Assembly (NCBI GenBank): GCA_026410415.1
Contig: JAPMLR010000009.1
Coordinates: 1-64,000 of the forward strand
Length of the DNA: 64,000 nt
Reading direction: 5' to 3'
DNA from: Denitratimonas yunnanensis (SeqCode)
Lineage (GTDB): Bacteria; Pseudomonadota; Gammaproteobacteria; Xanthomonadales; Xanthomonadaceae
Position numbers and translations under genes: made by a program
The notes under the pieces: generated by a model
Database searches by the model: none
The model's input: the letters and a program-made list of their open reading frames with translations, nothing else
Told to the model about the DNA's origin: nothing
Shown here: positions 8,391 to 15,067 of the stretch, piece after piece
Numbering within the stretch: the first letter of the stretch is position 1
How the letters are laid out: every line of letters begins with the position of its first letter

Positions 8391-8462
8391 ATATAACAAA
8401 GTGCTGCACGCGGATAAATTACTCGCTGCGCTCGCAATTTACCGGTGAGCACGGCGTTAGAT
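8391..8462 (+). other. attC site of the RM-Kiwa cassette, intact
   Basis: A 72-bp site not disturbed by an IS. R'' is ATATAAC (8391-8397) and R' is GTTAGAT (8456-8462). Between them GTGCT (8401-8405) pairs with AGCAC (8448-8452), and CGG-A-TAAATT (8411-8420) pairs with AATTTACCG (8436-8444), leaving one extrahelical base as in typical attC hairpins. The R'' does not match this R' but matches GTTATAT at 1599, as expected when the cassette has been inserted next to a different neighbour. Confidence 0.9.
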
Positions 8463-8489
8463 CGCGGGACAAACATCAGGGAGACATGT

Positions 8490-9209
8490 GTGACCACAAG
8501 AGCCCCGCAGCGCCCCAGGTTTTTCCTCAACATGGCCTACGCATTCTTGGCCATTGCTCTTATCGGCTTCTCAACGACGTTCTTCATCCCTCTCGCGCGA
8601 GGTTCATTCAGCGCGCCGCCAATAATTCACATACACGGCGCTTTGCTGTTTGGCTGGCTGCTCTTCTTTATCGTGCAAGCCTCACTCATTCAACGACGAA
8701 GCGTCCTTACCCACCGCCAACTCGGCATTATCGGCGCGTTGCTCTGCATCGCTATCGTCGTCTCTGGCGTAATGGTAGGGCTCCACGCCACCCGGCGAGA
8801 CCTCGCGACTGGAGGCGACGACTTTGTTCTCGGTCAGTTCGTCAACATTCTCGTCGAGATGTTGTTGTTCGGATCCTTGGTTGCCGCAGCCATTGTCTTC
8901 CGCCGCGACAGCGAGAGCCATAAACGGCTGCTACTCCTTGCCACTATCTCCGCACTCGCCCCTGCCTGGCTAAGGATGCGCCACCTGTTCCCTGGAGTTC
9001 CCAATCCATTCGTCACCTTCTCCCTGCTTGCTGACTCACTCTTGTTCGTTGCAATTGCCCGTGATTGGATCACCCTTAAGCGGGTTCATCCTGTCTATAT
9101 CTGGGTCGGCGGGGCCATGGTGGCAGTCCACGTCGTAGAGTTGTTGGCCATTACCAGTAAGCCTTGGCTGCGGCTGTCTCGCTTTTTGCTAGGCGAGCCC
9201 GCGGTCTAA
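8490..9209 (+). CDS. Polytopic membrane protein of unknown function (cassette gene)
   Basis: The 239-aa protein has about seven hydrophobic segments and conserved-looking histidines near the second one (IIHIHGALLFGW), reminiscent of small haem- or quinone-associated membrane families, but no family is assigned. The GTG at 8490 is chosen because AGGGAG (8478-8483) lies 6 bases upstream; an in-frame GTG at 8445 would begin inside the attC site and is unlikely. The TAA stop lies in the R'' box GTCTAAC (9204-9210). One base separates this R'' from the complement of the R' at 8456, so the cassette assignment is good but not perfect. Confidence 0.75.
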   Translation: MTTRAPQRPRFFLNMAYAFLAIALIGFSTTFFIPLARGSFSAPPIIHIHGALLFGWLLFFIVQASLIQRRSVLTHRQLGIIGALLCIAIVVSGVMVGLHATRRDLATGGDDFVLGQFVNILVEMLLFGSLVAAAIVFRRDSESHKRLLLLATISALAPAWLRMRHLFPGVPNPFVTFSLLADSLLFVAIARDWITLKRVHPVYIWVGGAMVAVHVVELLAITSKPWLRLSRFLLGEPAV

Positions 9210-9243
9210 CAATTCGTGTATGGACTCCCCTGTCAATCCCATC

Positions 9244-9303
9244 CGGCAGGGTTTTGTGAAGCAGCAGCTTCACGGCATGTGATTCTGGCTTTTCATCCTG
9301 CTG
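9244..9303 (-). ncRNA. Possible guide (seek/bridge) RNA remnant of IS copy 3
   Basis: The hairpin GTGAAGC (9256-9262), loop AGCA, GCTTCAC (9267-9273) has exactly the stem of copy 2 but a different loop. The outer stem CGGCAGGG (9244-9251) with TCCTGCTG (9296-9303) is kept with two weak (G-T type) pairs. Conserved stems with changed loops suggest a structured RNA; transcription is inferred. Confidence 0.38.
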
Positions 9304-9357
9304 ACGCTTTTGCTTCAACTCCGGCAAACGGGAGTGGTTGCATTCGTGTATTCGGCT

Positions 9358-9687
9358 TTACGGTGGGATGGTTTCCCGAGCCATCATTCCGGCCAGTCCG
9401 CTTGCCTGCGGACTGGCGTTCGCAGGCTCGCGGCATGCCGCTCGAAAGCCCTGCTCACCCGCGAGACGAGGCCAGACGTGCGCCGAACCGCAGGCTTCCA
9501 TCACGACGCGCAACGGAGCGCGATTTTCCAGACACTCGGAAAATGGCCCGCGCTTGAGCCGCTTGCGCTCCACGATGCGCCCCGCTGCATCGGCAAACGC
9601 CAGCTCGAACACATCCTTGGCCAGATCCACCGCCAGCGTGACCGCGGCGGACGATTCATTGCGAACAACTTTGGTGGTAGCGTGCAT
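9358..9687 (-). pseudogene. Transposase remnant in IS copy 3
   Basis: It starts at ATG 9687 with the GGGAGGAG site and retains the AVDLAKD and MEACGSAHVW blocks. It then enters the same unrelated tail as copy 2 (PRLAGEQGF...) and stops at 9358. The catalytic C-terminal two-thirds are absent. Confidence 0.85.
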
Positions 9688-9779
9688 GTCGGACTCCTCC
9701 CGTGATCCCGTGTCCTGATGGCGAACACCTTCAGTCTGGCTCATCGAAGCCGTGTGGCGACGCGGGGGGAGTCCATTCG

Positions 9780-9830
9780 ATCATTCAAGCCGATGCCGCT
9801 TCGCGGCACGGCTTAATTCAGGCGTTAGGC
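9780..9830 (+). other. attC right half, split by IS copy 3
   Basis: L'' CAAGCCGATGCC, centre GCTTCGC, L' GGCACGGCTTAATTCAGGC and R' GTTAGGC (9824-9830). L'' and L' are complementary except for one transition pair, so the hairpin arm is preserved. Confidence 0.85.
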
Positions 9831-9835
9831 CGCTT

Positions 9836-9852
9836 GTTGCGTGATGCGCAAC
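9836..9852 (+). promoter_or_regulatory. Inverted repeat upstream of higB, candidate operator
   Basis: GTTGCG (9836-9841), spacer TGATG, CGCAAC (9847-9852) form a 6-bp dyad 17 bases before higB and just inside the cassette start. HigA-type antitoxins commonly autorepress from dyads at this place. It could instead help make a cassette-borne promoter (TTGTTG near 9835, GATACA near 9855, only 15 bases apart). Neither role is shown. Confidence 0.35.
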
Positions 9853-9868
9853 ATGATACAGTCGCCGC

Positions 9869-10147
9869 ATGATCGAATCCTTCCGGCACAAGGGCCTTCG
9901 CAAGCTCTTCGAAACGGGCAATGCGTCCGGGGTGCAGGCCGGTCATGCCAAGCGGCTTCGGATGCAGCTGGCTGCCTTGGACACGGCGCGGACCATCGAG
10001 GACATGGATATCCCGGGGTTTCGGCTGCACCCACTCAAGGGACAGATGCGCGGACGCTGGTCGGTAACGGTCAACGGAAATTGGCGGCTGACGTTTGAGT
10101 TCCGGGACGGGAACGCTTACGTCCTTGACTATGAGGACTATCACTGA
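9869..10147 (+). CDS. higB: HigB-type toxin (RelE/ParE superfamily)
   Basis: A 92-aa protein with the compact fold-signature of HigB/RelE mRNA interferases: a helical N-terminus, PGFRLHPLKGQMRGRWSV in the middle and a closing WRLTFEF...YVLDYEDYH block with the C-terminal Asp/His found in the family. Such toxins cleave mRNA at the ribosome. The toxin gene comes first and overlaps the antitoxin by one base (TGATG), the higBA order. It is the most common type of TA module in chromosomal integron arrays, where it is thought to stabilise the array. Confidence 0.92.
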   Translation: MIESFRHKGLRKLFETGNASGVQAGHAKRLRMQLAALDTARTIEDMDIPGFRLHPLKGQMRGRWSVTVNGNWRLTFEFRDGNAYVLDYEDYH

Positions 10148-10440
10148 TGGCCATGTACAACCCTCCCCATCCTGGCGAGTTCATCACTGACATCTATCTT
10201 GAGCCGAATGGCATCAGCGGGCGCGAGTTGGCGGAAAAGCTGGATGTGGCGGCTTCTACCCTCAGCAGGATTCTCAAGGGCTCCAGCCGGGTTACCCCCG
10301 AGATGGCGCTGCGTCTTTCCAAGGCAATTGGGCGTTCCCCGGAGAGCTGGCTCGCCATGCAGGACGCGTATGATCTGTGGGTAGCCCGGCAGCATGTTGA
10401 CCTCAAGCGGGTGGGCAAACTTGAGTTGGCCGCGGCCTAA
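10147..10440 (+). CDS. higA: HigA-type antitoxin (XRE helix-turn-helix)
   Basis: A 97-aa antitoxin. The N-terminal NPPHPGEFITD block is characteristic of the HigA family, followed by a helix-turn-helix (about 25-55, GRELAEKLDVAASTLSRIL) and a C-terminal helix ending WVARQHVDL. It would neutralise HigB and repress its own operon. The ATG at 10147 overlaps the higB stop. The TAA stop lies in the R'' box GCCTAAC (10435-10441), which is exactly complementary to the R' core at 9824, so higBA is one cassette. Confidence 0.93.
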   Translation: MAMYNPPHPGEFITDIYLEPNGISGRELAEKLDVAASTLSRILKGSSRVTPEMALRLSKAIGRSPESWLAMQDAYDLWVARQHVDLKRVGKLELAAA

Positions 10441-10446
10441 CAATTC

Positions 10447-10709
10447 ATGTATGGACTCCCCCGTCAACCCCTGACAGCAGGATAGTGTGAAGCGTCAGCT
10501 TCACGGCGCTTGATTCTGCATTTTCCATCCCGCTGACGCTTTTGCTTCGACTCCGGCAAACGGGAGCGGTTGCATTCGTGTATTCGGCTTTGCGGTGGGC
10601 TTTGCCCGAGCCATCATTCCGGCCAGTCCGCTTGCCTGCGGACTGGCGTTCGCAGGCTCGCGCCATGCCGATCGAAAGCCCTGCTCACCCGCGAGACGAG
10701 GCCAGACGT
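10447..10709 (-). mobile_element. IS1111-attC-like element, copy 4, right end lost
   Basis: The left inverted repeat TGGACTCCCCC (10452-10462) and about 260 bp of the left non-coding end follow the R'' box at 10435-10441. Identity with copies 2 and 3 stops at about 10709 (GCCAGACGT), one or two bases past the internal junction seen in those copies. The transposase start, right inverted repeat and the right half of the attC are gone, so the boundary between this cassette and the next has been erased. Confidence 0.8.
10475..10535 (-). ncRNA. Possible guide (seek/bridge) RNA remnant of IS copy 4
   Basis: CAGCAGGAT (10475-10483) pairs with ATCCCGCTG (10527-10535, one mismatch or wobble), and GTGAAGC (10487-10493), loop GTCA, GCTTCAC (10498-10504) is identical to copy 2. 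Without a right end this copy should be immobile. Confidence 0.35.
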
Positions 10710-10936
10710 TCAAACGATCACGAAGGATCAACATGGTGGCCCGCCATCCATGGCGGCCACCCTTCGTGTCATGGCCAGGCGATGTCATCATCGCCATGGC
10801 GCAGGCCGTGCTCGCGCAGATGGCGTCGAGAACGATGGCAGGACAGTTCGACGCCTTCATGCAAGACAACCAAAAGGCCGTCGACGCTGGGCTTGACGCA
10901 GCAACGCGGTTCAACCCATGGCACCAGGTCCCACAC
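10710..10936. other. Orphan stretch between truncated IS and acetyltransferase
   Basis: This stretch resembles neither the IS nor an attC. A + strand frame stays open through it into the acetyltransferase (reading MAQAVLAQMASRTMAGQFDAF...), so it may be the tail of a lost cassette gene fused by the deletion. It contains an 11-bp palindrome with one bulged base, GTGGCCCGCCAT / ATGGCGGCCAC, near 10736-10760. No ribosome site or function is clear. Confidence 0.4.
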
Positions 10937-11392
10937 ATGACACTCCAGATCCGTGAAGCACAACCGTCAGACGTTCAGGCAATCTGCGGGTTGTTGCAAG
11001 CCGTGACGCCACTGGTAATTCCGGGACACGCCACTCCGGAGGCCGTGCAATTTCTCGAAAGTTTCAAGCAAGCTGCCGTCGCAGAGCGACTCGCCTCGCC
11101 TGCCTATTCGCACTGGGTCGCGGAGCGTGGTGCGGACTTCTGCGGCTACATCGCCACTCGGGACAAATCTCATCTGTACCACTTGTTTGTCCGGCCCGAC
11201 GTGCACGGACAGGGCATCGGGCGACGGCTGTGGCAGCACCTCCTGTGCGTCGGTGGCCCCGGGCCCTACACCGTCAACTCCACTGTTTCGGCCGTCGGCG
11301 TCTATCGCAGCTTCGGCTTCGTGCCCTCGGGCGAGCCACAGCTCCACCGCTGCCCACCGTACGTACCCATGGTCTACGCGGGTGACGGCTGA
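10937..11392 (+). CDS. GNAT-family N-acetyltransferase (last cassette)
   Basis: The 151-aa product has the GNAT fold: an N-terminal IREAQPSDVQAI strand-helix, a central sheet, and the acetyl-CoA loop in RPDVHGQGIGRRLW (about residues 86-99), then a C-terminal VYRSFGFVPSGE block. It would transfer an acetyl group from acetyl-CoA to an unknown amine. The ATG at 10937 (MTLQIREA) is where family similarity begins; the frame is open upstream through IS-derived sequence, which is not counted. The TGA stop lies within an attC-like site at 11387-11441, in line with a cassette origin. Confidence 0.85.
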   Translation: MTLQIREAQPSDVQAICGLLQAVTPLVIPGHATPEAVQFLESFKQAAVAERLASPAYSHWVAERGADFCGYIATRDKSHLYHLFVRPDVHGQGIGRRLWQHLLCVGGPGPYTVNSTVSAVGVYRSFGFVPSGEPQLHRCPPYVPMVYAGDG

Positions 11393-11441
11393 CAATGCAG
11401 GCCGACGCCGTTTTGTGCGCGGCGTGATTCGGGCGTCAGGC
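11387..11441 (+). other. Degenerate attC-like site ending the array
   Basis: GGCTGAC (11387-11393) and GTCAGGC (11435-11441) occupy the positions of R'' and R', with CCGACGCCG and CGCGGCGTG arms between. The core is GTCAGGC rather than GTTRRRY, and the two boxes mismatch once, so the integrase would probably not cut it. Core genes start about 100 bases further on. Confidence 0.6.
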
Positions 11442-11541
11442 CATGTGACGGCGGTTTGCATCCGAAGCACTCAAGGTTGACGCCCCGAACCTGCGGTGGC
11501 TAACTGAACGGCCGCAACGTGTTCTTTGCCCTGCCGAACTG

Positions 11542-12270
11542 ATGGCTGCCACGCCCCGTCCCCGCCTGATTGTCACCGAGCACCGTCCGTATCGACGGAT
11601 GTTGCTGATATCCGGCGTGCTGCTGTGGGTGTTGTCGGTGGCTGCGGCGTACTGGTACGGGGAGCATCTGGCGGTTCCGGAAGCAAGCGACCTGCGCAGC
11701 CGCCTGACGGAAGTGGAGGCCAAGCACGAAAAGGCCTCCCAGCGCATCGAGCAACTGCGTCAGAAGGTTGCCACGCTGGAGCGCTCCGAGCAGGTGAGCC
11801 GCGATGCCACCCAGGCATTGCAGACGACACTGGCCGAGCGCGATGCCGAGTTGGCCACGTTGCGCAACGATGTCGCTTTCTTCGAGCGCCTGGCGGGGGG
11901 TGGGGTGCAGCGGCAACCACTGGCAGTGCACAGCCTCACGTTCGAACCGGCGGGCGATGGCGGCTGGCGTTATCTGCTCACATTGACGCAGAACCTCAAG
12001 AAGGCCGCCGTGAGCAAGGGCGAGTTCACCCTGCGCATCGATGGCACCCAGCACGGCAAGCTGCACACGCTGACCTGGACCGACCTGGTGCAGTCACCGG
12101 ACGCGGCAGCGCGCAAGTTCTCGTTCAAATATTTCCAGCAGATCGAAGGCAGTGTGGCGATGCCGGTGGACTTCGTCCCGCACCGCGTGCGCGTCAGCAT
12201 CCGATCTGATCAGGGGCAAACCGAACAGGTGGTGCCCTGGACCGATTCTGTAACCCCCGGAGTGACCTGA
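11542..12270 (+). CDS. DUF6776-type membrane-anchored coiled-coil protein
   Basis: A 242-aa protein with a short cytoplasmic N-terminus, one membrane segment (about 20-40, MLLISGVLLWVLSVAAAYWY), a coiled coil (about 48-115) and a C-terminal periplasmic beta-rich domain. This layout matches the DUF6776 family, of unknown function, which regularly precedes a bactofilin gene in Lysobacterales. The bactofilin gene begins 4 bases after its stop, so the two are probably one transcript and may act together in envelope organisation (inference). Confidence 0.72.
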   Translation: MAATPRPRLIVTEHRPYRRMLLISGVLLWVLSVAAAYWYGEHLAVPEASDLRSRLTEVEAKHEKASQRIEQLRQKVATLERSEQVSRDATQALQTTLAERDAELATLRNDVAFFERLAGGGVQRQPLAVHSLTFEPAGDGGWRYLLTLTQNLKKAAVSKGEFTLRIDGTQHGKLHTLTWTDLVQSPDAAARKFSFKYFQQIEGSVAMPVDFVPHRVRVSIRSDQGQTEQVVPWTDSVTPGVT

Positions 12271-12274
12271 TCCA

Positions 12275-12679
12275 ATGTTCGGCGACAAGAAGAAAGCCGC
12301 GCGCCCGACCGGCAGCGTGGAGACCCTGATCGGCCCGCACGCGAAGATTTGCGGCGATGTGCATTTCAATGGCGGCCTGTATGTGGAGGGCACCGTCGTG
12401 GGGGCCGTGGTGGCCGCCGAGGACAATGCCTCCGCCGTGCTGACGCTGGCCGAAGGCGGACGCATCGAGGGCGAGGTGCGCGCACCGGTGGTGATTCTCA
12501 ATGGAAGCCTGATTGGCGACGTGCATGCCAGCCAGCGCGTGGAACTGGGCGCCACGGCGCGGGTCGAGGGCAACGTGTACTACGCCGTGGTGGAAATGGT
12601 GGCAGGCGCGATGCTCACCGGCCGGCTGATCCATCAGGACGGTATGCCGAAGAAGCTCTCCGGGCCGGCCGAGGAGTAA
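12275..12679 (+). CDS. Bactofilin (polymer-forming cytoskeletal protein)
   Basis: The 134-aa protein has the bactofilin core: a short disordered N-terminus, then repeating hexapeptide-like beta-helix turns (ETLIGPHAKICGDVHFNGGL, then EGEVRAPVVILNGSLIGDV) and a short charged tail. Bactofilins self-assemble without nucleotide into membrane-associated filaments that position cell-wall and polar machinery. The ATG at 12275 directly follows the DUF6776 gene. Confidence 0.9.
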   Translation: MFGDKKKAARPTGSVETLIGPHAKICGDVHFNGGLYVEGTVVGAVVAAEDNASAVLTLAEGGRIEGEVRAPVVILNGSLIGDVHASQRVELGATARVEGNVYYAVVEMVAGAMLTGRLIHQDGMPKKLSGPAEE

Positions 12680-12755
12680 GCGCGCCCCAACGGCAGCTTG
12701 ATCGGGATTCGCTTCGCCCGCATGTTGTGTGGTTCCCTGAGCTACTCTTGTCGCC

Positions 12756-13139
12756 ATGCACGCCCAGACCGTCTCACTCCCCATCGCCAGCTCCAGCCCA
12801 CCCGCGCCAACCACGCCGATCAATTTCACGCCGGCGGCGGCGGCCAAGGTGGGCGAGCTGATCCGCGAGGAAGGCAATGCCGCGCTGAAGCTGCGGACTT
12901 ACATTTCCGGCGGCGGCTGCTCGGGCTTCCAGTACGGCTTCGAGTTCGACGAGGAGCAGGCCGAGGACGATGTCGCGATCGAGCGCGACGGCGTGGTGCT
13001 GCTGGTCGATCCGCTCAGCCTGCAATACCTGCACGGGGCCGAGGTGGATTACACCGAAAGCCTGCAGGGGGCGCAGTTCGTGATCCGCAACCCCAACGCC
13101 AAGACCACCTGCGGCTGCGGCTCGTCGTTCTCGGCCTGA
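12756..13139 (+). CDS. erpA: Iron-sulfur cluster insertion protein ErpA
   Basis: An A-type Fe-S carrier of 127 aa. The three cluster-binding cysteines are present: Cys55 in [15 protein letters not shown] and Cys119/Cys121 in [11 protein letters not shown] at the C-terminus. ErpA passes clusters to essential apoproteins such as the isoprenoid enzyme IspG/H. An N-terminal extension of about 20 Pro/Ser/Thr-rich residues precedes the conserved part ([11 protein letters not shown]). The start is ATG 12756. nudC follows within 10-20 bases. Confidence 0.94.
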   Translation: MHAQTVSLPIASSSPPAPTTPINFTPAAAAKVGELIREEGNAALKLRTYISGGGCSGFQYGFEFDEEQAEDDVAIERDGVVLLVDPLSLQYLHGAEVDYTESLQGAQFVIRNPNAKTTCGCGSSFSA

Positions 13140-13149
13140 GCCGCTGTCC

Positions 13150-14082
13150 GTGGCCGGGATGATTTCCGAACGCAGCCTGCGCAACCATTTCTCGGGGCTG
13201 CCGCTGGATCGCGCCGAACTGACCCGGCTTTCGCCGGAGGCCTTGCGTGCTGCGTGGCCGACGGCACAGGTGATCGTGGTGGATTTCGAGGGACGCGCTC
13301 CTGGCGACGATCACGGCCCGCGGCTGCGGCAGGGTGCAGACCTGGACGATGCACTGTTCGAGGTGGCCAGCTTTCTTGGCCAGAATCCCGGCGAACCGGC
13401 CTGGTTCGCGCTGCCTGCCGAGCGCCTGCCGGCACTCGGCCCGGCGGAGGCGGAATGGATCGACCTGCGCCGCGCGGCCGCCCACTGGTCGCGCTTCCAC
13501 AGCGGGGTATTCGCCTATGCCAAGGCGCTGTTGCTGTGGCAAAGCCGCGCGCGCCATTGCGGCGCCTGCGGTGCGCAAACCCAGCTGGTGCGCGCCGGAC
13601 ACTGTGCGCGCTGCCGCAATCCCGACTGCGCGATGCAGCAGTTCCCTCGTACCGATGCCGCCATCATCGTGCTGGTGCAGGACGGCGATCGGGCGCTGCT
13701 CGGGCGCCAGCGTGGCTGGCCGGAGAAGCGCTGGTCGACGCTGGCCGGTTTTGTCGAGCCGGGGGAATCGCTGGAAGACGCCGTCCGGCGTGAAGTCAAC
13801 GAGGAATCCGGGGTTCGCGTGGGCGCAGTGACGTATCACTCGTCCCAGCCCTGGCCGTTCCCCGGTGCGCTGATGGTGGGTTTCCACGCCACTGCGGCCG
13901 AGGCGACGATCCACGTCGGCGATGAACTGGAGGATGCGCGCTGGTTCCGCGACATCGAGCTGCTCGCGGCAATCCGTGCCGACGACGTGCGGCTGCCGCC
14001 GCCAATTTCGATTTCCCGGCACCTGATCGAAGACTGGCTGAGCGAACGCCTCGGCCCCGCCATGCGCGACGAGCTGCGCTGA
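13150..14082 (+). CDS. nudC: NAD(H) pyrophosphatase NudC
   Basis: It hydrolyses NADH to NMNH and AMP and can remove NAD caps from RNA. The 310-aa protein has a variable N-terminal domain, a zinc ribbon (Cys137, Cys140, Cys152, Cys155), the Nudix box GFVEPGESLEDAVRREVNEE (from residue 200) and the SQPWPFP signature (about 232-238) that separates NudC from other Nudix enzymes. The start is uncertain: GTG 13150 or ATG 13159 (MISERSL), which looks more natural. It lies 10-19 bases after erpA, probably co-transcribed. Confidence 0.92.
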   Translation: MAGMISERSLRNHFSGLPLDRAELTRLSPEALRAAWPTAQVIVVDFEGRAPGDDHGPRLRQGADLDDALFEVASFLGQNPGEPAWFALPAERLPALGPAEAEWIDLRRAAAHWSRFHSGVFAYAKALLLWQSRARHCGACGAQTQLVRAGHCARCRNPDCAMQQFPRTDAAIIVLVQDGDRALLGRQRGWPEKRWSTLAGFVEPGESLEDAVRREVNEESGVRVGAVTYHSSQPWPFPGALMVGFHATAAEATIHVGDELEDARWFRDIELLAAIRADDVRLPPPISISRHLIEDWLSERLGPAMRDELR

Positions 14083-14108
14083 CCGGCACACCGGTCGTGG
14101 CCCCGGGC

Positions 14109-14114
14109 TAGAAT
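14109..14114 (+). promoter_or_regulatory. Possible -10 box for ampE-cls
   Basis: TAGAAT lies 29 bases before the ampE start in the 61-base gap after nudC. The -35 region (around GGCACA) is weak. Confidence 0.3.
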
Positions 14115-14143
14115 CTGCTTCAGCCCTTCGGATGGGAGTCTCC

Positions 14144-15067
14144 ATGTCCGCCACCTTGATCGCCGTGGTGCTGGCGTTGATCCTCGGTCATGCCGTGGCC
14201 CCGCTCGCGCGGTTGCGCCGCTATGGCTGGTTCGATGCCTGGCTCGAACTGGGCCAGCGCCAAGCCGGTGCCGCCTTCGCCTCGCCGTTCGCGATCCTGA
14301 TCTCGCTGGGTCTTCCGCTGCTGCTTGGTGGCTGGCTCCAAAGTGCGCTGGATGGGCGTTTCTTCGGTATTCCCGGCTTCCTGTTCGCTGTGGCCGTCCT
14401 CATCTATTGCTGGGGGCCGCGCGATCTGGACATCGACGTGGAGGCGATCGAGGAAGCGCCCGACGAAGCCGCACGCGAACGCGCCATCGGCCAGCTTGCG
14501 GGCGAACAGCGGCCACCTGCGGCCAACGACGAGGCCGGACTGGTGACGGCGGTATTCGCCGGCGCGCGACGGCGGTGGTTCGGGGTGCTGTTCTGGTTCC
14601 TGCTGCTCGGGCCGTTCGGGGCACTGCTGTACCGACTGGCCGAGCGCGGTGCGGGTGCATCCGCCGGACCGCTGCCGCCGGCCCATGCGGCGGCCTACCG
14701 CCACCTGCTCGCGATTCTCGACTGGCCGGTGGCGCATCTGATGGCCCTGGCGCTGGCCATCGCCGGCAATTTCGATGCGGTGCATGGCGCATGGCGCGAC
14801 TGGCACCACGCCCGTCGCGACCTGCCTTTCGATTTTTCCACCGGCTTCCTCGATGCCGCGGCACTGGCGGGAGAACGCCAGTCGCGCCGCGAGGCTTCGG
14901 TGGAACGGGCACTGGATGCGGAATCCGGCCTCGACGTTCCCGACGAGGTTCCACCCGACGCACCGGCTGCGCTGCCCGCGATGCATGCCGCGATGTCGCT
15001 GGTGTGGCGCATCCTGACCGTGTGGCTGGTGGTGGTGGCGCTGTTCGTGCTGGCGGGCTACGTTTGA
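14144..15067 (+). CDS. ampE: AmpE-like inner-membrane protein
   Basis: A 307-aa polytopic membrane protein related to AmpE/CobD-CbiB-like proteins. The block FWFLLLGPFGALLYRLAERG (about residues 147-166) is typical of AmpE, a protein genetically linked to beta-lactamase induction by AmpD/AmpR in enterobacteria. ampD is not adjacent here. About five membrane segments are visible. The ATG at 14144 has GGGAG just upstream; an in-frame ATG at 14132 is less likely. The TGA stop overlaps the start of the next gene. Confidence 0.82.
   Translation: MSATLIAVVLALILGHAVAPLARLRRYGWFDAWLELGQRQAGAAFASPFAILISLGLPLLLGGWLQSALDGRFFGIPGFLFAVAVLIYCWGPRDLDIDVEAIEEAPDEAARERAIGQLAGEQRPPAANDEAGLVTAVFAGARRRWFGVLFWFLLLGPFGALLYRLAERGAGASAGPLPPAHAAAYRHLLAILDWPVAHLMALALAIAGNFDAVHGAWRDWHHARRDLPFDFSTGFLDAAALAGERQSRREASVERALDAESGLDVPDEVPPDAPAALPAMHAAMSLVWRILTVWLVVVALFVLAGYV

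Larger units (their letters stand above)
1600..8456 (+). other. Large integron cassette (~6.86 kb): type I RM plus Kiwa
   Basis: The segment runs from the first T after the G of the R' core at 1599 to the G of the R' core of the attC at 8391-8462. The first six bases, TTATAT, are complementary to the R'' box ATATAAC of that attC, the signature of a single circularisable cassette. It contains five tightly packed + strand genes, hsdR, hsdM, hsdS, kwaA and kwaB, with no internal attC. Most cassettes carry one gene of under 1 kb, so size and gene number are exceptional. A secondary gain of genes inside an older small cassette cannot be excluded. Confidence 0.8.
9217..9776 (-). mobile_element. IS1111-attC-like element, copy 3, internally deleted (~560 bp)
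   Basis: Same structure as copy 2: inverted repeats TGGACTCCCC (9221-9230) and GGGGAGTCCA (9766-9775), left non-coding end, and the start of the transposase gene, with the same internal junction (GAGGCCAG joined to CGTGCGCCG). It lies between the R'' (9204-9210) and the remainder of an attC (from about 9780). The left end differs from copy 2 at several positions while the right part is nearly identical. Confidence 0.85.
1..11441. other. Distal part of an integron gene-cassette array
   Basis: Cassette junctions are recognised by attC boxes. R' cores of the GTTRRRY type lie at 460-466, 1599-1605 (GTTATAT), 8456-8462 and 9824-9830. Matching R'' boxes lie at 978-984, 8391-8397, 9204-9210 and 10435-10441. 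In three cassettes the first bases after the G of R' are complementary to that cassette's own R'' (GTTAGGC/GCCTAAC twice, GTTATAT/ATATAAC once), as expected if each piece was once a circular cassette; the fourth differs by one base. All genes read in the + direction and have lower G+C than the core genome to the right. No integrase or attI is visible, so they would lie left of the window. Array identity is read from the sites; whether it is still active is not known. Confidence 0.88.

Noticed and set aside
8391-8462. Terminator after kwaB
   Set aside because: The hairpin has attC core boxes at both ends and no T-run; it is better explained as a recombination site.
10595-10936. N-terminal extension of the cassette acetyltransferase
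   Set aside because: The added residues are translated IS end and orphan DNA; GNAT similarity begins at the ATG at 10937.
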